37,663 nucleotides of DNA, taken from positions 1-37,663 of the forward strand of contig JAEXGP010000112.1 in assembly GCA_023450775.1 (NCBI GenBank), written 5' to 3'. Of the stretch, positions 23,786-31,562 are shown one piece after another. The position numbers were made by a program, and so were the translations under genes. Source of the stretch: Actinomycetes bacterium (GTDB taxonomy: Bacteria > Actinomycetota > Acidimicrobiia > Acidimicrobiales > Microtrichaceae). The notes beneath the pieces are model-generated. The model searched no databases. It had not been told where the DNA came from and saw only the letters and a program-made list of their open reading frames with translations. Every line of letters begins with the position of its first letter. Positions within the stretch are counted from its first letter, which is position 1.

Positions 23786-25210
23786 ATGCGTTCGACTGGG
23801 GAAGGGAACGACGAGCCGAGCGGCTCGGACGGCGCCGCCGGTGACGGTGCCGCCGACGGTGCCGCACCTGAGGGCGACGCGCCGTTCGGTCCGCCCGTGT
23901 TCGACGTGCCGTCCGAAGCCGCTGCTGTCATCGATGCCCTGCGAACGCTGAACGAGATCGACGTCCGAGCTCTCGGCGACGACGCCCTGCTCGGGCTGTT
24001 CGATGGCCTCGAGACGATCGACCGACTCTTCCACGGATCCCGCTTCGGCATGCTCGCCGAGCTCGACGTCCGCCAGCTCACCGACCGCCGTCTGGGCCAC
24101 GTCACCGCCAACGAAGCCGGGTGGCGGCACGGCGCGGATCCCAAGCGCGTCCGCGCCGATGCTGCGGTCGCCAAGACGCTCCGGCGGCATCAACCCAAGC
24201 TGGCGGCGGCGCTGTCCAAGGGCGAGGTGTCGGTGGACCGCGCCCGCGAGGTGTGCCGCCGGGTCAACGACCGCAACCGCCACGCCCTCGAAGGGGCCCA
24301 GGACAGCCTCCTGGACCTGTGCAACTCGCAGTCGACGTTCCGCCAGTTCACCCGCGACGTCGAACAACTCGCCCGGCTCGCCGACCAGGACGGCGCAGAA
24401 CCGCCGACGCCCCGCAACCACGCCCGCCTCGAGCAGTCCGGCGACCAGGTCTCCGCCACGATCGACATCTTCGGCACCGCCGGCATCGGGTTCGCCAAGC
24501 GCCTCCAGGCCGAGGCGGACCGCCTGTTCCGCGGCTACTCGCGCGACGCAGCGGAGTGCCCCGACGTCGAGATCCCGCCCCGGTCCGCGCTGCTCGCCGA
24601 AGCCTTCCTCAACCTCGTCGAGCGCGGTGCGGCCAACCCCACGAGCGGCAGGGCACAGCCCGCCGCCGACATCGCGATCATCATCGACGTCCACCACTCG
24701 CAGCTCGCCGACCTCTTCCACGACGGCACGCTCCTCCCGGGCAAGGGGGTGGGCCCCGTCGACTGGTCCCAGCTCGCCGAGGACATCAGCGGCCATCGAC
24801 TTCGGTACGCGTCCCGCGAATGGGAGATGCTCACCTGCGACCCCACCTACACCTGGGTCATCAAGGGCGCCGGCGGGCACCCCATCGCCTGCAAGCCCGA
24901 CGAACGCCACGCCAGCCGCGAGCAGCGCCGCAACCTCGAGTTCCGGGACGGCCGCTGCTGCTACCCGGGCTGCGACGCGCCCGCCTCCTGGTGCGATGCA
25001 CACCACGTGCGCCACCACCACGACGACGGCGAGACCGACGTCTGCAACCTTGCGCTGCTCTGCCGGCGCCACCACGGCGTCATCCACCGGACCGGCTGGA
25101 AGATGGAGGCGAACCCCGAACCGCAACCGGGCGACGGGTTCTTCACGATCACCAGCCCCAGCGGGCACACCATGCAGACCCAGCACCGACGACCACCCGT
25201 ACCCGTCTGA
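23786..25210 (+). CDS. DUF222 / HNH endonuclease domain protein (13E12-type)
   Basis: Protein of 474 residues from ATG 23786. After an Asp/Gly/Ala-rich N-terminus (1-30), residues about 40-330 match the helical DUF222 region (RADAAVAKTLRRHQPKLAAALSKGEVSVDRA). The C-terminus has an HNH nuclease: REQRRNLEFRDGRCCYPGCDAP, CDAHHVRHHHDDGET, NLALLCRRHHGVIH. Two Cys pairs may hold zinc. These proteins are multi-copy in actinobacteria (the 13E12 repeat family of mycobacteria); their role is unsettled. Start is chosen by the leaderless -10 box. Confidence 0.9.
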   Translation: MRSTGEGNDEPSGSDGAAGDGAADGAAPEGDAPFGPPVFDVPSEAAAVIDALRTLNEIDVRALGDDALLGLFDGLETIDRLFHGSRFGMLAELDVRQLTDRRLGHVTANEAGWRHGADPKRVRADAAVAKTLRRHQPKLAAALSKGEVSVDRAREVCRRVNDRNRHALEGAQDSLLDLCNSQSTFRQFTRDVEQLARLADQDGAEPPTPRNHARLEQSGDQVSATIDIFGTAGIGFAKRLQAEADRLFRGYSRDAAECPDVEIPPRSALLAEAFLNLVERGAANPTSGRAQPAADIAIIIDVHHSQLADLFHDGTLLPGKGVGPVDWSQLAEDISGHRLRYASREWEMLTCDPTYTWVIKGAGGHPIACKPDERHASREQRRNLEFRDGRCCYPGCDAPASWCDAHHVRHHHDDGETDVCNLALLCRRHHGVIHRTGWKMEANPEPQPGDGFFTITSPSGHTMQTQHRRPPVPV

Positions 25211-25274
25211 GCACGGGACCGGTCGGACCAACCCACCTTCCCCACCCTGCATGCAACCGAGCTCGCTCCGACCA

Positions 25275-25292
25275 CCCGCGCTCCGGCGCGGG
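25275..25292 (+). terminator. hairpin after the DUF222/HNH gene
   Basis: CCCGCGC (25275-25281) pairs perfectly with GCGCGGG (25286-25292) over a TCCG tetraloop, 65 bases after the stop at 25210 and before the GNAT gene. GC-rich, no T-tract. Confidence 0.5.
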
Positions 25293-25358
25293 CATTCCCG
25301 CGTGCTGGTTCGAGATGTGTCCGACCGTCTAGGTTCGCCGCCCGTGGTGGAGGGGGCT

Positions 25359-25943
25359 GTGCGCACGGCGACGACCGAGGACGCACGCGCGCTGTCGCAG
25401 GTCCTCTCCCGCGGGTTCGAGGACGATCCGGTCTGGCGCTGGATGGCACCGCAGGACCGGCGCTGGCCCGGCCGCATGGCCCCGGTGTTCCGTCACCTCA
25501 TCGGCCCGTCGATCGGCCACCGCACGGTCTGGACCACCACGTCGCACGAGGGTGCGGCCGTGTGGGCCCCGCCCGGGGCCTGGAGCTTCCCCACCAGCGC
25601 AGCGGTCCGCAGCGGCCCCGCCATGCTGCGCGGCTTCGGCGTCGCCGGTCTCCGCCGCACGCTCCGGATGGTCGGACGCATGGAGGACGCCCACCCACGG
25701 GAGCGGCACTGGTACCTGGAGTTCCTGGCCACGGACGCCCACCTCCGGGGACGGGGCATCGGCTCCGCGCTCATCGGTCCCGGCCTGGAGCGGGCGGACG
25801 CCGAGGGCGCCGGCGCCTACCTGGAGAGCTCCAAGCTCGACAACGTGCCCTTCTACCGGCGGCACGGCTTCGAGGTCGTCGAGGAGATGGTCGCCGTCCC
25901 GGGCGCGCCGCCCCTCTGGCGCATGTGGCGCGACCCGCGCTGA
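25359..25943 (+). CDS. GNAT family N-acetyltransferase
   Basis: Protein of 194 residues. Starts like the family (RTATTEDARALSQVLSRGF), has the acetyl-CoA motif A LATDAHLRGRGIGSALIG and the closing SSKLDNVPFYRRHGFEVV strand-helix. Acyl acceptor unknown. GTG 25359 has GGAGG 5 bases upstream. An alternative is the in-frame GTG at 25344: TAGGTT at 25330-25335 ends 8 bases before it and would make a leaderless mRNA with 5 more residues. The long frame running in from 24003 is antisense-like shadow of the DUF222 gene. Confidence 0.88.
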   Translation: MRTATTEDARALSQVLSRGFEDDPVWRWMAPQDRRWPGRMAPVFRHLIGPSIGHRTVWTTTSHEGAAVWAPPGAWSFPTSAAVRSGPAMLRGFGVAGLRRTLRMVGRMEDAHPRERHWYLEFLATDAHLRGRGIGSALIGPGLERADAEGAGAYLESSKLDNVPFYRRHGFEVVEEMVAVPGAPPLWRMWRDPR

Positions 25944-25961
25944 CGGCGCCCCTCCCAGAAC

Positions 25962-26672
25962 TCAGATCAGGTGCGCGACGTCGTTGAAGCGGCGGATCCG
26001 CCACCGACCGTCGGCCTGCACGACCAGCTCGCTGATCGAGGCGTTGTCCGCACCGACGAACGCGAACGGCGTGCTCCCGGTCGCCATGGCGAGCAGCTGG
26101 CCGATCACGCCCCCGTGCACCACCGCCACCACCCGGCCGTCGGGGTGCGCGGCGTGGATCGCCTCGACCCCGGCCCGCAGCCGTGCCGCGAAGACCTCGC
26201 CCGGCTCCGCGCCCGGGATCACGTCCCAGCGCTCTTCGGTGAACATCGCTGCGGCGATCGGGTCGCCGGATGCGACCTTCGCCCGGAACTGCTGCTCCCA
26301 CTCCCCCAGGAACACCTCTCGGAGATCGGCCAGCACGTTGGGCTCCACCTGCACCCCACCGTCACGGGCGAGCAGCTCCACCAGCGGCGCCGCGGTCTGG
26401 TGCGTCCGCTGCAGCGTGGTCACGTAGACGGCGTCGATCGTCCGGCCCGCCCGGTGCTCCGCGGCCAACCGCTCCCCCACCCGGCGCGCCTGCTCCTCGC
26501 CGTCGGGTGCGAGTGGCGGGTCGCCGTGGCCGTCCCGCAAGGGGAACGGCCGGTCGGGGTGCTCGGACGCCGACTCGCCGTGCCGCACGAGCACGATCGT
26601 CGTGGCACCGGTCGGCGGCTCGAATCGGTACTGGCGGATGCCGCCGTCGTCCGGCTGATCTTCATCGGTCAC
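25962..26672 (-). CDS. histidine phosphatase family protein (phosphoglycerate mutase-like)
   Basis: Protein of 236 residues. VLVRHGES near 27-34 holds the phospho-accepting His, the Arg in LQRTHQTA the second Arg, GEWEQQFR the middle Glu region and VVHGGVIG the second catalytic His. The family includes phosphoglycerate mutase, phosphatases and SixA-type enzymes; the substrate is not evident. GTG 26672 lacks a Shine-Dalgarno sequence. Convergent with the GNAT gene with an 18-base gap. Confidence 0.9.
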   Translation of the reverse strand: MTDEDQPDDGGIRQYRFEPPTGATTIVLVRHGESASEHPDRPFPLRDGHGDPPLAPDGEEQARRVGERLAAEHRAGRTIDAVYVTTLQRTHQTAAPLVELLARDGGVQVEPNVLADLREVFLGEWEQQFRAKVASGDPIAAAMFTEERWDVIPGAEPGEVFAARLRAGVEAIHAAHPDGRVVAVVHGGVIGQLLAMATGSTPFAFVGADNASISELVVQADGRWRIRRFNDVAHLI

Positions 26673-26695
26673 GGCCGACAGGATGTCACGCGGTT

Positions 26696-26730
26696 CAGAC
26701 CGCCCCGACCCAGACTGCCCTGACTCAGAC
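26696..26730. repeat. 15-bp direct repeats, 2.4 copies
   Basis: CAGAC recurs at 26696, 26711 and 26726, exactly 15 bases apart, with related filling (CGCCCCGACC, TGCCCTGACT). The last copy overlaps the stop of the 26725 lipoprotein gene; the rest is in the 52-base gap before the histidine phosphatase start. Confidence 0.5.
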
Positions 26731-27528
26731 CGCGGCGCAGCTGCCCTCGGCGGGCGACGCGACGATGGGCGTGTCGCCGTTGACGATCTCGATCGTCACC
26801 TTCGGGTTGATCTCCACCAGCGCCGAGCGGACGACCTCGCAGGCCTCCAACGCCTCGTCGACGGTGACCGGGTCCCACTCCTCGGCGATGAGCGTCACCG
26901 CGGTGTCGTTGACGATCGAGGTCGACGACAGCTTGGACACCCACGTGCCGGTGGCGCCCTCCTTGATCGCGTCGATGTGCTCGAGGTCGATGTCGCCGTT
27001 GGGCGTCCCCGGATCCGGCACGGTCGCATCGGGATCGTCGGTCGGCTCCTCCACGCTGTCCTCGTCGAGGTCGATCCCGCAGACGTCCTTGGTGTACCCG
27101 TCGATCTTCTCCGCGGCGGCCTGCACCTCGGGGTCGAGGATGATCTCCAGCGCGGCGCTCGCCGAGTCCATGTCGTCGCCGTCCAGCTGCCCGAGCTGCT
27201 CGGCGACCTCGGCCAGCACCCGGAACGGCTGACGCAGCTCCGAGGGCGCGACGTCGCCCAACGCGGAGAGCGCCTCGACCGCCGCGGCCGGGTCGTCGAG
27301 CTGGCTGGCGTCGCTCGCTGCGAGATCCTCCACGGCCTGGCAGTACTCGCCGCCGGCGTCCGAGTCGTCGCCGCTCGAGCCCGACTCGGGCCGCTCGTTC
27401 GACTCCTTGGGTGCCGGGAGCGCCACCTCGTCGTCACCGCAGCCGGCCAGCACGCCGCCGAACGTCAGGACGGCGGCCAGCGCCAGCACGGGAGTCACAG
27501 GACGGCGACGGGCGGGGACGGTGCGCAT
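26725..27528 (-). CDS. lipoprotein of unknown function, acidic
   Basis: Protein of 267 residues from ATG 27528. Lipobox GVLAGC near residue 28, then a Glu/Ser/Asp-rich linker. Residues about 55-150 are a helical region (YCQAVEDLAA ... AAAEKIDGYTKDVCGIDL) with a Cys at each end, typical of small actinobacterial lipoproteins; a second part (160-267) holds two more Cys (ALEACEVV, GSCAAV). No recognised function; exported and membrane-anchored. Confidence 0.7.
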   Translation of the reverse strand: MRTVPARRRPVTPVLALAAVLTFGGVLAGCGDDEVALPAPKESNERPESGSSGDDSDAGGEYCQAVEDLAASDASQLDDPAAAVEALSALGDVAPSELRQPFRVLAEVAEQLGQLDGDDMDSASAALEIILDPEVQAAAEKIDGYTKDVCGIDLDEDSVEEPTDDPDATVPDPGTPNGDIDLEHIDAIKEGATGTWVSKLSSTSIVNDTAVTLIAEEWDPVTVDEALEACEVVRSALVEINPKVTIEIVNGDTPIVASPAEGSCAAV

Positions 27529-27675
27529 GACGCCAGTCTGCCGTGCCGGCCGCCCGCACCCCGCAGACCGCCGGTCAGCCCCGAATCCCGTTCCCACGAC
27601 CGGTCCTTCTTGGCATCATGTGCCGACGCCCGCAGCCGGCGACCGACGAACAGAGCACCCGGAAGGAGCACGGAC

Positions 27676-28194
27676 GTGACGGTCCTCCTGCTCAACGCCA
27701 GCTACGAGCCCCTGCGGGTGATCACGCTGCGCCGGGCGATCGGCCTGGTGTTCGCCGGCAAGGTGGACCTCGTCGAGTCCAGCGACGAGCACCTGCTCCA
27801 CACCAGCGGCGGCGACGTCTACGAGGCGCCGGTCGTCGTCCGGTTGCGGCGGATGGTCAAGGTGCCGTTCCAATCGGTCGCCCCGCTGTCGCGCCGGGCG
27901 ATCGAGGCCCGCGACGAACGCCGGTGCCAGGTCGTCGGCTGCGACCGCAGCGGCCAGACCGTCGACCACGTGGTGCCGCGCTCCCGGGGTGGCACCCACG
28001 AGTGGACCAACGTCGTGCTCATGTGCACGCGCCACAACTCGCACAAAGGCGCACACCTGCTGTCGGAGCTCGGGTGGCACCTCAAGCGCGAACCCACCGC
28101 ACCGCGGGGCGAGCTGGTCATCCTGGCCCGGGCCGGCATCCGCCAACCGCCGTCGGCCTGGACGCCCTACCTGCCGGGGATCGCCGCGGCCTGA
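27676..28194 (+). CDS. HNH endonuclease (small, conserved actinobacterial type)
   Basis: Protein of 172 residues. It starts VTVLLLNASYEPLRVITLRRAI, a conserved opening of this family, and has the HNH site CQVVGCDRSGQTVDHVVPRSRGG with TNVVLMCTRHNSHKG. The HNH fold cuts DNA with a single metal; the biological role of this group is not established. GTG 27676 is chosen because GGAAGGAG stands 7 bases upstream. Its 3' end overlaps the convergent HTTM-like gene by 28 bases. Confidence 0.85.
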   Translation: MTVLLLNASYEPLRVITLRRAIGLVFAGKVDLVESSDEHLLHTSGGDVYEAPVVVRLRRMVKVPFQSVAPLSRRAIEARDERRCQVVGCDRSGQTVDHVVPRSRGGTHEWTNVVLMCTRHNSHKGAHLLSELGWHLKREPTAPRGELVILARAGIRQPPSAWTPYLPGIAAA

Positions 28195-29042
28195 GCGGTG
28201 CCGTCTGCAGTACGGGCCTCCCGCCAGCGCCGGCTCAGGTGCTCGAGCGGCAGGAACGCCGTGATGCAGATCGTGTGCGGCAGGAACGAGATGCCGATCA
28301 TCAGGTAGGTCATCACGTGCAGCAGCAGCACGCCGACGAGGGCGAGGTTGCGCACGAGCTTGGGCGCCCGAGGGAACAGCAGGACGACCGCCGCCACCTC
28401 GAACGCGATGAACGCCCACTGCGCCAGCACCAGCAGCCCCGGGTACGGCAGCAGCCAGTCGCCGATCGTCGACCCACGCCGGACGATGGCCCGGGCGAAC
28501 GTGGCGGACTCCATCCACTCCCATCCGCCGAAGCGCAGCTTCGCCCACGCCGAGAACGGATAGGCCAGGACGAAGACGACCTGCACCACCCGCAGGGCCC
28601 AGCCCGACAGCCGCTCGACGGCGACGCCGGCCCGCGGGGTCAGCGCCAGCACCAGCAGCGCCACCACGATCGTCAGGCGGTCGTGGTCGACCTTGGACCA
28701 GGAGAACGCCCAGAGCAGCCAGATCACGTAGGCGCCGAACACGGTCGCCGCCGCGGCACGCGGGGCGCGACGGGTGCACATCCACACGGCGGCGGCCACC
28801 AGCAGCACCCGGAGCGCCAGCATGGTCGTGGGGTTCGGCGCGCCCAGGTGCAGGATCCGGGCCAGCAGCACCGGCCGGTAGAAGGAGCCCGGCGCGTCCT
28901 CGTGGCCGATCGCCCACTGATCGGTGACCAGCACCGTGAACACGACGGTCACGGCGATGATGCGGGCGAACACGTCCACCCGCTCCACCGGGACCGGCTC
29001 GTACCAGTACCGCTGCCAGCCCAGCCGGAACCGCTCGATCAC
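28167..29042 (-). CDS. HTTM-like multi-pass membrane protein
   Basis: Protein of 291 residues with about seven to eight hydrophobic helices and a charged N-terminus (RFRLGWQRYWYEPVPVERVDVFARI). The pattern of a Phe/Ala-rich first helix, a middle AYPFSAWAKLRFGGWEWM and a late LHVMTYLMIGISFLPHTI matches HTTM (vitamin K-dependent carboxylase-like) membrane proteins. Activity unknown. Its GTG start overlaps the upstream gene's stop by 4 bases (GTGA), so the pair is translationally coupled. Confidence 0.7.
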   Translation of the reverse strand: MIERFRLGWQRYWYEPVPVERVDVFARIIAVTVVFTVLVTDQWAIGHEDAPGSFYRPVLLARILHLGAPNPTTMLALRVLLVAAAVWMCTRRAPRAAAATVFGAYVIWLLWAFSWSKVDHDRLTIVVALLVLALTPRAGVAVERLSGWALRVVQVVFVLAYPFSAWAKLRFGGWEWMESATFARAIVRRGSTIGDWLLPYPGLLVLAQWAFIAFEVAAVVLLFPRAPKLVRNLALVGVLLLHVMTYLMIGISFLPHTICITAFLPLEHLSRRWREARTADGTAQAAAIPGR

Positions 29043-29512
29043 GGCTCACCCTCCGTGGCGGGCCACACCTGCACGGTCTCGGTGAACGACGACACCGGCT
29101 CGCCGTCGACCAGGTCCTTGCCGAGCTTGCGGAGCTCCAGCTCCACGAGCGGATCCGAGGAGTGGGTGCGGTTGTAGGTGGTCACCAGCTCGGCCATCTG
29201 CTCGTCGGTCAGGCGACCGCCGCGGCCCTGTTGGCCCTCCACCTCGGCCCGTCGCAGCCCGAAGGCCAGGGCATCCAGGCGGATCTCGTCGCCCGAGCGG
29301 GTGGTGCCCAGGAACTCGACCTTGGTCACCCGGCCGTCGGGCTTCACCGCGTGGGCGAACATGCGGAACGGGGCGAAGGGCCAGGCGTCGTCGGTCAGTC
29401 CGGCGGCCCCGATCGCCGTCATGGCGACCAGGAGGACCGCCACGAGCGACCGCCAGCCCGCGCCGGGCGGGGCGCCCGACGATGCGTCGATCTCGGTGAC
29501 CGGCTCGGTCAC
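29039..29512 (-). CDS. single-pass membrane protein, partner of HTTM-like protein
   Basis: Protein of 157 residues from GTG 29512; the frame runs on to 29662 but crosses the KstR-like operator, so the short start is preferred. One helix at about 20-38 (LVAVLLVAMTAIGAAGL), then DDAWPFAPFRMFAH and a soluble tail with strands and helices. No known family. TATTGT on the minus strand (29552-29547) may be its -10 box. Coupled to the HTTM-like gene. Confidence 0.6.
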   Translation of the reverse strand: MTEPVTEIDASSGAPPGAGWRSLVAVLLVAMTAIGAAGLTDDAWPFAPFRMFAHAVKPDGRVTKVEFLGTTRSGDEIRLDALAFGLRRAEVEGQQGRGGRLTDEQMAELVTTYNRTHSSDPLVELELRKLGKDLVDGEPVSSFTETVQVWPATEGEP

Positions 29513-29587
29513 GCCCGGCACCGTCCGTCGCTCGACACGAGGAGAGACAATAGAGCCGGCCTGTCCCCGTCGGACCGGACCCGCTAC

Positions 29588-29605
29588 ACTAGAACGCGTT
29601 CTAGT
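29588..29605. promoter_or_regulatory. KstR-like operator upstream of the Rieske oxygenase
   Basis: ACTAGAACGCGTTCTAGT is a perfect 18-bp palindrome fitting the KstR core TnnAACnnGTTnnA, the site of the TetR-type repressor of sterol catabolism in mycobacteria and rhodococci. TACACT at 29585-29590 fits a -10 box overlapping its left edge, so binding would block transcription. It is 56 bases before the Rieske gene and 76 bases before the divergent membrane-protein gene. Confidence 0.8.
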
Positions 29606-29660
29606 TTTTCGGTCCCACTCGGCGCCCGGACCACCTGGCCGTCCTTTGGAGGAGCGTCCC

Positions 29661-30704
29661 ATGCAGCTTCGTTCTCCGTTCCCGATCCCGTTCGGCTGGT
29701 TCCAGGTCGCCTGGTCCGCCGACGTGAAGCCGGGCCAGATCCTCCCCTTCGAGAGCTTCGACCGGAAGCTCGTCGTGTGGCGCGACGAGGACGGCGCCGC
29801 TCACGTCAACGACGCGTTCTGCCCGCACCTCGGCGCCCACTTCGGCTACGGCGGCCAGGTCGTCGGCAACGACATCGCGTGCCCGTTCCACGGCTGGCGG
29901 TTCGACGCCCAGGGCCAGAACACGCTGATCCCCTACTCGGAGCGCATCAACAAGAAGGCGTGCGTCGAGTCGTTCCCGGTGACCGAGGCCAACGGCCTGA
30001 TCATGGCCTGGTACCACCCCGAGGGCGTCGACCCCATGTGGGAGATCCCGGTCGTCCCCGAGTTCAACGACCCCGAGAACTTCACCGCCGTCGAGACCCG
30101 CGAGTACCTGGTCCACGCGCCGTGGCAGGACCTCGCCGAGAACGGCGTGGACTCGGCCCACTTCCGCTACGTGCACCACACCGAGGAGGTGCCCGAGCTC
30201 GAGAGCTACGAGACCGACGGGCCCTTCACGAAGATGCGCTCCATCCAGCGCTTCCCCACCCCTCGAGGCGTGGTCGACGGTCGCATCGACGCCGACTCGT
30301 TCGGTCCCGGCTTCAGCGTGATCCGCTTCTCCGGCATCGTCGACACGTTCCTCATGGGCTGCAACACGCCGCTCACCGCCAACTCCTGCCACATGCGCTT
30401 CACGTTCACCGTCCGCAAGCTCGGCGACGACGCGCTGAGCTCGACGGTCGGCCAGGCCTTCGTCGCCGAGATCGACAAGCAGGTCCAGGAGGACACGCCG
30501 ATCTGGCAGAACAAGGCGTACCTGGCCCGGCCGGCGCTGGCCGACACCGACGGCCCGTTCACCAAGTTCCGCCGCTGGGCCTCGCAGTTCTACGCCCAGG
30601 ACGTCGACGACTCGCAGCTCGTCTACTACCCGGCCGAGACCTACGACTACGAGCCGGTCGAGACCGCATCGCGGAAGTTCGGCTCCGACCCGATCACCAG
30701 CTGA
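29661..30704 (+). CDS. Rieske non-heme iron oxygenase, probably steroid-acting
   Basis: Protein of 347 residues. Rieske 2Fe-2S ligands: C54, H56, C74, H77 (CPHLGAH and CPFHGW). The mononuclear iron site is ENGVDSAHFRYVH (D164 bridge, H167, H172) with a late EDTPIWQNK segment giving the Asp. The ENGVDSAHFRYVH form is closer to the sterol desaturase/KshA-like group than to aromatic-ring dioxygenases. It would use electrons from a reductase and ferredoxin encoded elsewhere. GGAGGAGC sits 6 bases before ATG 29661. The KstR-like operator and the nearby thiolase-like/DUF35 operon argue for sterol metabolism. Confidence 0.88.
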   Translation: MQLRSPFPIPFGWFQVAWSADVKPGQILPFESFDRKLVVWRDEDGAAHVNDAFCPHLGAHFGYGGQVVGNDIACPFHGWRFDAQGQNTLIPYSERINKKACVESFPVTEANGLIMAWYHPEGVDPMWEIPVVPEFNDPENFTAVETREYLVHAPWQDLAENGVDSAHFRYVHHTEEVPELESYETDGPFTKMRSIQRFPTPRGVVDGRIDADSFGPGFSVIRFSGIVDTFLMGCNTPLTANSCHMRFTFTVRKLGDDALSSTVGQAFVAEIDKQVQEDTPIWQNKAYLARPALADTDGPFTKFRRWASQFYAQDVDDSQLVYYPAETYDYEPVETASRKFGSDPITS

Positions 30705-30720
30705 TCCGGCGCCGGGGCGT

Positions 30721-31537
30721 TCAGCCCTGGCCCGGCGGCGTCGGCCACGTCGGGAAGTCCTGCCCGCCGCTCGGCGGTGACGGGGGCGGCGGCGCGGGCG
30801 GCTGCGGGTAGGTCGGCGGTTGCTGGTAGGTCGGCGGTTGCTGGTACGGGGGCTGCTGGTACGGGGGCTGGGGGTACCACTGCTGCTGCCAGCCGTTGGG
30901 CGGGCCGGTGGGGCCGCGACGGTCGCGGCCGCGTCGCACCAGGCCGACGATCAGCAGGATCAGCCCGACGACGACCGGCGACCGCGGCCACGCCGAGCAT
31001 CCCGAAGATCGGGCCGATGAACTCGCCCACGTCGTCGCCGTCGAGCGTGCGCCCGACCGTGAACGACCTCGACAGCGGCGACTGCGACGGCTCGCCCGGC
31101 CACGAACAGGTCGCCGTGTACTCGCCGGGCGCCAGCCGGGCCGACGAGATCACGTCGTAGGCGTCGGAGCCGTTGAGGAGCGTCGAGTCGAACGGCGAGC
31201 GGATGACGGTCACCGGCGTGCCGTCGCGCAGGGCCATCGTGCAGTCCGGCACGGGCGGCTCGTACCCGTCGACCGCGATGCCGACGGCCATCGTCTCGGG
31301 GTCCGACTCGTCGAGCGGCGCGTCGACCGAGAAGTCGATCGAGCCCGGGACCGGCTGGACCTCCGGACCCTCGATCGCCACGTCCCGGGTGAACTGGTCG
31401 AAGTCGAGCTGACCGCCCAGGATCGAGAAGACGACGATGCCGCCGACGACCGAGATGACCATCAGCACCGACCCCGCGATGACCAACCCGCGACCGGGTC
31501 GGCTCTCGGTGGGCGCCACGGGCGCGGTGATGGTCAC
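30721..31537 (-). pseudogene. two-helix membrane protein with Pro/Gln/Tyr tail, frameshifted
   Basis: Read from GTG 31537, the frame gives an N-terminal helix (GLVIAGSVLMVISVVGGIVVF), an extracytoplasmic domain with Cys in VPDCTMAL and TATCSWPG, then FIGPIFGMLGVAAVA. At about 30984 the sense switches to the frame that ends at 30721. After removing one base there, the second helix continues as VVVGLILLIVGLVRRG, then a cytoplasmic tail of PPYQQ/PPTYQQ units. The uncorrected frame instead yields Arg-rich shadow sequence over the Rieske 3' end. So one extra base interrupts the gene: decay or assembly error. Function unknown. Confidence 0.7.
30811..30876. repeat. tandem repeats coding the PPTYQQ/PPYQQ tail
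   Basis: GGTCGGCGGTTGCTGGTA occurs twice in a row (30811-30828, 30829-30846), followed by two 15-base units (CGGGGGCTGCTGGTA and a variant) to 30876. They encode Pro/Gln/Tyr units on the minus strand and are in register with that frame. Confidence 0.8.
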
Positions 31538-31562
31538 GCGTCCACGGTACCGGGGGATGTGC

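Noticed and set aside
27543..29177. 544-codon plus-strand open frame
   Set aside because: Crosses the HNH gene in another frame and then runs antisense to the HTTM-like gene; composition is low-complexity, as expected in high-GC shadows.
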